Of a stretch of 6,105 nucleotides of DNA, positions 1 through 4,756 are shown one piece after another. The stretch spans positions 1 through 6,105 of the forward strand of contig JAIRTK010000345.1 in the NCBI GenBank assembly GCA_031254955.1, written 5' to 3'. The DNA comes from Opitutaceae bacterium. GTDB lineage: Bacteria; Verrucomicrobiota; Verrucomicrobiia; Opitutales; Opitutaceae. The translations under genes were made by a program, and so were the position numbers. Under the pieces are notes generated by a model. It was given only the letters and a program-made list of their open reading frames with translations. It had not been told where the DNA came from and did not search any database. Positions within the stretch are counted from its first letter, which is position 1. Every line of letters begins with the position of its first letter.

Positions 1-2792
1 CCGCCCTCCACCTCCCCGCCGCCACCGCTCCCACCTCCACCCTCGCCGCCCCTGTCCCCGCCGCTCCCGCCCCCACCACCCCCGCCCCGATCATCCTCGC
101 CGGCCCCGAAATCGTAAAACTCAACTGGGGCACCCGCGCGCTCCAGACCGCCGACATCGACGGCGACGGCCTCCGCGACATCGCCATCATCAACAACGAC
201 CGCGCCACCATCGACCTCCTCTACCAACGCTCACCCGGCCACCCCCCGCCCCCCGGCGGCGGCCCGCGCGCGCTCAACCGGAACCGCTGGGAACCCGTGC
301 TGGAAGACTCCCGCTTCCGCAAAGACTCGCTGGTCGCCGGCCTCACCCTGTTCGACCTCGCGATCGGCGACCTCGACGGCGACGGCCTCGCCGACCTCGC
401 CTGCACCGGCGCCACCCAGGCGCTCACCCTCCGCTTCCAGCAAAAAGACGGCTCCTGGACGGAACACAAAATCGCCGACGCCCCCGCGCCCAGCCAACTG
501 CTCGGCTCCCTGAAAATCATCGACCTCGACCACGACGGACGCAACGAACTCGTGCACCTCGGGCAAAAAGAACTCGCCATATACCGCCGGCTCTCCCGCG
601 ACCGCCACGCCCCCCCCGAACGCCACGTGCTGCCCGACGACAACAGCCACGGACTCGAATGCTGCGACCTCAACGGCGACGGACTCACCGACATCATTTA
701 CCTGTGCGGCGCCCCCCGCGTCACGCTGCGCGCGCGCCTGCAAACCGCCTCGCGCCAGTTCGGCCCCGAGCTTGCCTACGAGATCAACCCCCCGCGCAGC
801 ACGCTGCAAATCCTCGTCCCCCCGGCCCGAGGACAACCCGCCATATTTGCGATGGCGCGGGACGGCACCGGACAACTGGAAACCTTTGCGCTCACCCCGC
901 GCCCACCCGCGCCCGCCCCCGCTCCACCCAACACCCCTCCACCCGCACCCAACATACTTCCACCCGCGTCCAACATACTTCCGCTCGCGCCCAACACACT
1001 TCCGCCCGACGCCTCTTCGTCCGCCCTCGCTCCACCCGTCCCTCCGCCCACGTCCAACACCTCTCCACCCGACGCCTCTCCGCCCGCCCCCGGCGTTCCT
1101 CCGCCCCTCCCGCCCCTCCCGCCTCCCTCACCCCTCCCGCCCCTCCGCCCCCGCGTATTCAGCCCGCGCCCCGGCGCGAAAGCCCCCTTCGCCTTCGCGC
1201 CCGGCAGATTCACCGGCGCGCCAGCCGGCCCCGACATCGCCGTCTCCGACCCCGACGGCGCCCAAGTGCTGCTCTATCCGCGCCAACCCGACGGCGGCTT
1301 CACCAGCGCGGAAACCTTCCCCTCGCTCGCCGAGGCGCGCGCCCTCGCCGCGGGCGACTGGGACGGCGACGGACGCGACGAACTCTTCGTCGGCAGCGCC
1401 CGCGAGCAAACCGTCGGCGTCGCCCGTTTCGCGGACGGACGCTTTTCCTATCCGCGCCCGCTGCCCGTCGCCGGACGCCCGCTCGACCTCGCCTTCGGCG
1501 ACATCGCGGGCGACGGACGCGGCATCCTCGCCGTGCTGCTGGAGGACGGCGGACGCCGCCGCGTCGAATTGTGGGCCTGCCGCCAGGACGGCGACGACGG
1601 CGCCGAACGCCTCAAAACCCTTGACCTCACCGGCCTGAAAACCGACCCGCGCGCGCTGCGCCTCGTGGATGCGAACCAAGACGGATTGACGGACATCGCC
1701 ATCTTCACGCCGCTCGACTCGATGCGCCTCTTCACGCAAAACGCCGACACCGCGCTCGAGTTCACCGAAGCCTCCGCCGCCGCCGGGTTCCGCCGCGGCC
1801 TGGTTGACAAACTTGAGGCATCCGCGTTCACGCTCGCCGACATCGACGGCGATGGCCGCGCCGAAATGCTCGTCAGCGGCGGCGGCTTCGCCCGCGCCCT
1901 CCGGCTCGGCGGTGGCGGCGGCGGCAGGGACGCGCTCACCATCGTCGATCAATTCAACGCCGCGCCCGGCGCCGACATCACCGCCGCGCTTGTGCTGCCC
2001 GCGCCCGGCGCCGACGCATCCGAAAATGTTTCCGCAAACACCTCCACAAGCGCCTCCGTGCACGCCTCCACAAGTGCCTCCGCGCGCGATTCCACAAGCG
2101 ATTCCACAGGAGCTTCCACGCACGATTCCACGCGCGGCGCTTCCACACGCGTTTCCACAGGCATTTCCACGCGCGATTCCGCAGACGCTTCCACAGGCAT
2201 TTCTACGAGTGCTTCCGCGCGCGCTCCCGCAGGAGCTTCCACGCGCCCGCTGGTCGTGCTCTACGACCGCAAGGCGGGCGAATTTCAAATACTCCGCGCC
2301 GGGCGCGAAAGCGGCGTGTATGCCCCCGCCGGCTCGGTCAAAACGGGCCGGATCGACATCATCGGCACGGAAGTGCTCCCGCGCCAGACAGGGGCGCCGG
2401 AAAGTTTTGTTTTCGGCAAAGACCGCTTCTGGTGGCTGCCGGCGGACAGCCCCGACCACGCGCCGGTCACGCTCGGCACGCACACGACGGATTTGCCGGA
2501 AGTGAGCTATGCCGACGTGATCGCGGGCGACTTGAACCACGACGGCCAGCCCGAAATCGTCTGTGTGGACCCCGTCAGGAACCTGATTGAAATTCTGGCA
2601 CGGGAAACCGACGACCGATGGAAAAGCATGATGCACTTCAAGGTGTTCGAGACCGACATGCATTTTCAGGGACGGCGTGGCGGCGCATCCTTCGAGCCTC
2701 GCGAAACCGTGATTGCGGATGTGACCGGCGACGGCAAAAACGACCTCATCCTCCTCGTCCACGACCGGGTGCTGGTGTATCCCCAAGACTAA
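1..2792 (+). CDS. FG-GAP/VCBS-repeat beta-propeller protein, 5'-truncated by the window edge
   Basis: The frame is open from base 3 to the TAA at 2790-2792, giving 929 visible residues. A GTG at 297 is not the true start, because a full repeat motif (DIDGDGLRD, bases 153-179) lies upstream in the same frame; the real start is outside the window. Asp-rich loops of the D-x-D-G-D-G-x-x-D type, the calcium-binding signature of FG-GAP/VCBS repeats, occur at residues 51, 123, 174, 222, 452, 556, 613, 843 and 906, with a degenerate one at about 500 (DIAGDGRG). Spacing of roughly 50-70 residues in places fits the blades of an integrin-alpha-like propeller. Such proteins are usually exported and bind ligands, partners or glycans; the ligand here is unknown. 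Two low-complexity linkers (residues about 299-385 Pro-rich, 681-749 Ser/Thr-rich) interrupt the propeller, and an Ala/Pro/Thr-rich stretch (residues 1-31) sits at the left edge. There is no C-terminal anchor or sorting signal: the protein ends VLVYPQD. Family assignment is firm; biological role is not known. Confidence 0.9.
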   Translation, partial: ALHLPAATAPTSTLAAPVPAAPAPTTPAPIILAGPEIVKLNWGTRALQTADIDGDGLRDIAIINNDRATIDLLYQRSPGHPPPPGGGPRALNRNRWEPVLEDSRFRKDSLVAGLTLFDLAIGDLDGDGLADLACTGATQALTLRFQQKDGSWTEHKIADAPAPSQLLGSLKIIDLDHDGRNELVHLGQKELAIYRRLSRDRHAPPERHVLPDDNSHGLECCDLNGDGLTDIIYLCGAPRVTLRARLQTASRQFGPELAYEINPPRSTLQILVPPARGQPAIFAMARDGTGQLETFALTPRPPAPAPAPPNTPPPAPNILPPASNILPLAPNTLPPDASSSALAPPVPPPTSNTSPPDASPPAPGVPPPLPPLPPPSPLPPLRPRVFSPRPGAKAPFAFAPGRFTGAPAGPDIAVSDPDGAQVLLYPRQPDGGFTSAETFPSLAEARALAAGDWDGDGRDELFVGSAREQTVGVARFADGRFSYPRPLPVAGRPLDLAFGDIAGDGRGILAVLLEDGGRRRVELWACRQDGDDGAERLKTLDLTGLKTDPRALRLVDANQDGLTDIAIFTPLDSMRLFTQNADTALEFTEASAAAGFRRGLVDKLEASAFTLADIDGDGRAEMLVSGGGFARALRLGGGGGGRDALTIVDQFNAAPGADITAALVLPAPGADASENVSANTSTSASVHASTSASARDSTSDSTGASTHDSTRGASTRVSTGISTRDSADASTGISTSASARAPAGASTRPLVVLYDRKAGEFQILRAGRESGVYAPAGSVKTGRIDIIGTEVLPRQTGAPESFVFGKDRFWWLPADSPDHAPVTLGTHTTDLPEVSYADVIAGDLNHDGQPEIVCVDPVRNLIEILARETDDRWKSMMHFKVFETDMHFQGRRGGASFEPRETVIADVTGDGKNDLILLVHDRVLVYPQD
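897..1155 (+). repeat. Pro-rich low-complexity linker with a 21-bp tandem repeat, inside the propeller gene
   Basis: This in-frame stretch codes for a linker dominated by Pro, Ala, Ser and Asn. Its clearest part is a 21-bp unit repeated three times at 939-959, 960-980 and 981-1001, encoding PPAPNIL, PPASNIL and PLAPNTL. A decayed fourth copy (PPDASSS) follows from 1002. Another related segment (TSNTSPPDASPPAPG) follows, and the tract ends in PPLPPLPPPSPLPPL. It separates the first group of Asp-loop motifs from the second, so it probably acts as a flexible or extended spacer. The unit is a multiple of three, so copy-number change would keep the frame. Confidence 0.85.
2043..2249 (+). repeat. 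12-bp tandem repeat encoding (S-T-x-x)n, inside the propeller gene
   Basis: Seventeen successive units can be laid out from 2043. Sixteen are 12 bp and one, at 2127-2141, is 15 bp. The rough consensus is TCCACNNGCGNN in frame. The encoded tetrapeptides begin STSA, SVHA, STSA, SARD, STSD, STGA, STHD, then the five-residue STRGA, then STRV, STGI, STRD, SADA, STGI, STSA, SARA, PAGA and STRP. All units keep the reading frame. The tract lies between LVLPAPGADA and PLVVLYDRKAGEFQIL, apparently inside a propeller blade, so it would form an exposed Ser/Thr-rich loop. Such loops can be O-glycosylated in some bacteria, but nothing here demonstrates that. Confidence 0.9.
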
Positions 2793-3112
2793 AAACCTCC
2801 CCCCCCAGAAAATCCCTCATCCCCCCGCTTCCCCGAAGTCGCGCGACGCAACAAATCCAGCAAAGCCAGCCCTCGCCCCAATCCGCCCGCGCGAGAAGAG
2901 AGCGCACAGAACACCCACGCCCTGACGCAAAGCCAGACCTTGCGGCGGCTGCGGTGGATTTCGCCAAATTTCGGCGGGCGCGACCTTGTGTCGCGCCGGG
3001 ATTGGCGGACGCGGGGGGTAGAGTGCGGAAAGTTCAGCAAAAAGACGGAGCATGATAAGAGGTCGGGTGAAAAGCTCCCCCCCCCAAAAAAAACAAGCAG
3101 AAAACAAAGATC
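2793..3112. other. Intergenic region between the propeller gene and the dead transposase
   Basis: I find no convincing gene here on either strand; the open frames have no recognisable motif and overlap one another. The region contains a C8 run (2799-2806), a near-palindrome around AAATTT (2962-2976, CGCC / GGCG arms with one extra C), the hairpin at 2977-2997 described separately, and a C9A8 homopolymer junction at 3077-3093. No hairpin followed by a T-run is visible after the stop at 2792, so no rho-independent terminator is called. Confidence 0.6.
2977..2997. repeat. Perfect 8-bp GC-rich hairpin, REP-like candidate
   Basis: Arms GGCGCGAC (2977-2984) and GTCGCGCC (2990-2997) are exact inverted complements around a 5-base loop, CTTGT. 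The right arm is followed by GGGATTGG, not a T-run, so it is not a canonical rho-independent terminator. Its architecture resembles the hairpin at 4409-4428: read on the minus strand, this loop region is CAC-A-AGG, and that one on the plus strand is CAC-GG-AGG. This suggests members of one dispersed palindromic repeat family, but with only two copies in view that is an inference. Confidence 0.5.
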
Positions 3113-4372
3113 ATGATCCGTCCGAAACCGGACATGAAGCGAAACGAAGCAGCGCGCGAGCAAATGCTGGCGCTTTTTGAAACATGAAAAAACTCATGCA
3201 AAACACCGTGCAGGAAGGTGCAGGAAGCGGAGAAGGACGAGGTGCTGTGCGCGGACAAGGGCGAGCGCAGCACCGGGCGCCGGGGCCACCGCAGCGGCTG
3301 CTTCGGGCGAAGGCTGACACGCGCATCGGGAAGCTGGAGTTGCGGGTGTCGCAGGACTGCGGGAGGCGGTTCCGCACGGAGGTGTTCGCGCGTTACCAGC
3401 GTAGCGAAAAAGCGCTGCTGCCGGCGCTCGCCGAGATGTATGAGAAGGGGGGCTCGACGCGGAAGGTGCGGGCGGTGACCGAGGCGCTGTGCGGGCACGC
3501 CTTCGGCGCGAGCAGCGCCTCGGCGATTACCGTGCAGCTCGACGAGGAGCTGGAGCGCTTCGCGCGGCGGCCGCTCACCGAGGAGTATCACTGCCAGGTT
3601 GCTGGACGCGCGGCATGAGCGGGTGGGGGGCCGTGGAGATCCGCACGCGGGCGGTGCTGGTGGCCAGCGGCATCGACAGGGAAGGCCGCCGGCAGCTGAT
3701 GACGGTGGGGCTGGCCAATCGCGGGAGTGCCACCGAGTGGCGCGACTTCCTGATCGGCTTCAAGCAAGGCGGAGTGCCCGGGGTGCACCGGGTCGTCACC
3801 GACGGTCACGAGGACCTGAAAAAAGCCGTGGCCGAGGTGCTGCCCCTTGCGTTGTGGCAGCGCTGCTGCGTGCATTTTGTACGCAACGCGCTCGATTGCC
3901 AGCCGCGCAGCGCGGAGCGGACGTGCCTGCAGGAGTTGCGCTGGCTGTATGCGCTGCGCAACGCCGTGGAGGCGCGCGCCGGCCTCAACGGCTGGCTGGA
4001 ACGCTGGCAGGACAAGCTCCCCCTGTCTGTGCGCGTGGGCGGAGGCGAACATCAAGGACCCCTTCACCTGTTACCGGCTGGCCCTCGGGCACCACAAGCA
4101 CCTCAAGTCGCCCAACCTGCTCGAACGGCTCAACCCGGAGTTCAAGGGCCGCAGGCACATCGTGCGCTTCTTCCCCGACGAACCGGGCTGCCAGCGGCAG
4201 GTCCGCGCGCTCGCGGTCGAGATACGCGAGGACAGGAGCGACGGCAACCGCTCTCTCAACAGGGATCCCCTGCGCCCTCAGGCAGGCGCGCTTCGACCAA
4301 CGCGCCGCCTTCGTCCGCCACCTCCTCGAAAGCATCAAAAATAGCCCTCATAAAACCGCACTCCCCTCTTGA
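3113..4372 (+). pseudogene. IS256-family (Mutator-like) transposase, broken by about seven frameshifts
   Basis: Joining pieces from three frames rebuilds an approximately 420-codon protein, close to the usual IS256 transposase length of about 400. The pieces are 3113-3184 (frame 2, MKRNEAAREQMLALFE), 3184-3216 (frame 1, MKKLMQNTVQE), 3218-3316 (frame 2, VQEAEKDEVLCADKGER), 3316-3600 (frame 1, RIGKLELRVSQD, RYQRSEKALLPALAEMY), 3602-3625 (frame 2, LDARHERV), 3627-4022 (frame 3, TRAVLVASGIDREGRRQ to LERWQDKLP), 4024-4275 (frame 1, LCAWAEANIKD, HHKHLKSPNLLERLN, RALAVEIRED) and 4277-4372 (frame 2, ARFDQRAAFVRHLLESIKN). Family landmarks include WQRCCVHFVRNAL and the candidate DDE residues: Asp at 3605 (LDAR), Asp at 3801 (VVTDGHEDL) and Glu at 3969 (RNAVEAR). 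Break points are a lost base near 3184, an extra G near 3217, a lost G near 3316, and extra bases near 3601, in the G6 run 3625-3630, near 4023 and near 4276. No single frame can give an active enzyme, so it is a decayed gene. Confidence 0.92.
3113..4372 (+). mobile_element. Remnant of an IS256-family insertion sequence, ends not defined
   Basis: The transposase pseudogene marks a former insertion sequence. IS256 elements carry terminal inverted repeats of roughly 20-40 bp and make target duplications of about 8-9 bp. I could not find a convincing pair. The best candidate is an 8-bp match, GAGTGCGG at 3021-3028 against its complement CCGCACTC at 4356-4363, with little extension and no matching target duplication beside it. 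The coordinates given therefore cover only the coding remnant. Confidence 0.75.
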
Positions 4373-4386
4373 TTGACCGCCTGCCT

Positions 4387-4428
4387 GCCGTCCGCGTCGG
4401 ATGAAATCGGACGGCACGGAGGCCGTCC
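4387..4428. repeat. Overlapping, mutually exclusive hairpins (REP-like)
   Basis: Three related arms occur in succession: GCCGTCCG (4387-4394), CGGACGGC (4408-4415) and GCCGTCC (4422-4428). The middle arm pairs perfectly with the left arm (8 bp, 13-base loop) or with the right arm (7 bp, 6-base loop ACGGAG), but not with both. It is not followed by a T-run. The second hairpin resembles the one at 2977-2997 in layout. It may be a dispersed palindromic repeat or an RNA switch-like structure; the first seems more likely because the distance to the next start codon is over 300 bases. Confidence 0.5.
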
Positions 4429-4549
4429 CTTCAAGTGGATTCATCTCATTCGTAAGCGGGATAAGTCCTTATGAAAACCCGATGAGGCGGTTGTCGGCAT
4501 GGAATGGAGCTTGAACTTAAACGCGCGAAGGCCTCGCTCGTGCGGTTTT

Positions 4550-4579
4550 ATCCGCGTTTATCGGCATCCATCCGCGATT
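4550..4579 (+). repeat. Short 10-bp-period repeat of ATCCGCG type
   Basis: Units ATCCGCGTTT (4550-4559), ATCGGCATCC (4560-4569) and ATCCGCGATT (4570-4579) follow one another with an exact 10-bp period, about one helical turn. Similar 'ATCxGCG' tandem motifs are, from memory, common between genes in several environmental bacterial phyla; their function is not established. An earlier, partly matching CGG/CCGC pair (GCGG at 4542-4545, CCGC at 4552-4555) could form a weak 4-bp hairpin with the first unit. Confidence 0.5.
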
Positions 4580-4644
4580 CTTCGGCCTCGGATTTGGGGT
4601 CAAGGTGGAGAGAACCTCGTTGTATAAATTTTACCAGTGTAAGT

Positions 4645-4687
4645 TACGAAGCAGTTGTTTGAAAGCGGTGGAGGTGCGAAGCAGTTG
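4645..4687 (+). promoter_or_regulatory. Direct repeat spaced 30 bp, candidate operator upstream of the receptor gene
   Basis: The 11-mer CGAAGCAGTTG occurs at 4647-4657 and exactly again at 4677-4687. Extending two bases left gives 13 bases with one mismatch (TACGAAGCAGTTG and TGCGAAGCAGTTG). The 30-bp spacing is close to three helical turns, so two protein units could bind on the same DNA face. The second copy ends 69 bases before the ATG at 4757, and just upstream is an AT-rich TATAAAT patch. This placement suits a regulator site for the receptor gene, but a chance or insertion-derived duplication cannot be excluded. Confidence 0.4.
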
Positions 4688-4756
4688 CCACTGTTTTTCC
4701 CCGTCCTTTTCCATCCCCCTCCATCCCCTCAATTATCCTGAAACATATCCATTCCC

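Larger units (their letters stand above)
4373..4756. other. Structured intergenic region upstream of the TonB receptor gene
   Basis: I find no supportable gene on either strand in these 384 bases. In order they hold an overlapping hairpin set (4387-4428), a 10-bp-period ATCCGCG-type repeat (4550-4579), an AT-rich patch (4621-4634, TGTATAAATTTTAC) unlike the GC-rich surroundings, a 30-bp-spaced direct repeat (4645-4687) and a pyrimidine-rich stretch (about 4691-4730). The promoter of the receptor gene is probably here, but no clear -35/-10 pair can be assigned. Confidence 0.6.

Noticed and set aside
659..1638. Overlapping plus-strand open frames within the propeller gene rich in Arg, Pro or Ser
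   Set aside because: They are shadow frames of the real gene; their translations are low-complexity Arg/Pro/Ser strings typical of out-of-frame GC-rich DNA.
1128..2786. Long open frame on the minus strand (552 codons) opposite the propeller gene
   Set aside because: High GC with C-rich third positions on the plus strand removes stop codons from the antisense frame. The translation has no recognisable domain, while the plus strand carries clear Asp-loop repeats.
3109..3133. Palindrome GATCATGATC (3109-3118) and small hairpin GTCCG-AAAC-CGGAC (3120-3133) as regulatory sites
   Set aside because: Both are short and occur before or within the start of a dead gene; a 5-bp stem is not enough to support a role.
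2789..3163. Minus-strand open frame across the first intergenic region
   Set aside because: It has no motif, depends on homopolymer runs, and overlaps the transposase remnant; composition does not resemble the true genes.
3182..3187. ATGA overlap of stop (3185-3187) and start (3184) as possible programmed frameshift or translational coupling in the transposase
   Set aside because: IS256 transposases are normally made from one frame, and at least six more frame breaks follow, so simple decay explains it better.
3021..4363. GAGTGCGG / CCGCACTC as terminal inverted repeats of the insertion sequence
   Set aside because: Only 8 bp match, no clear target duplication flanks them, and the right copy lies inside the reconstructed end of the transposase reading frame. 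Kept only as a weak hint.
4350..4551. 12-bp inverted repeat ATAAAACCGCAC (4350-4361) and GTGCGGTTTTAT (4540-4551)
   Set aside because: It does not extend past 12 bp, and about one such match is expected by chance among all position pairs in a window of this size. It is not well placed for insertion-sequence ends.
4594..4629. TTGGGG (4594-4599) and TATAAA (4623-4628) as a -35/-10 promoter
   Set aside because: The spacing of 23 bases is too long for a standard sigma-70 promoter, and no better -35 is visible at 16-18 bases.
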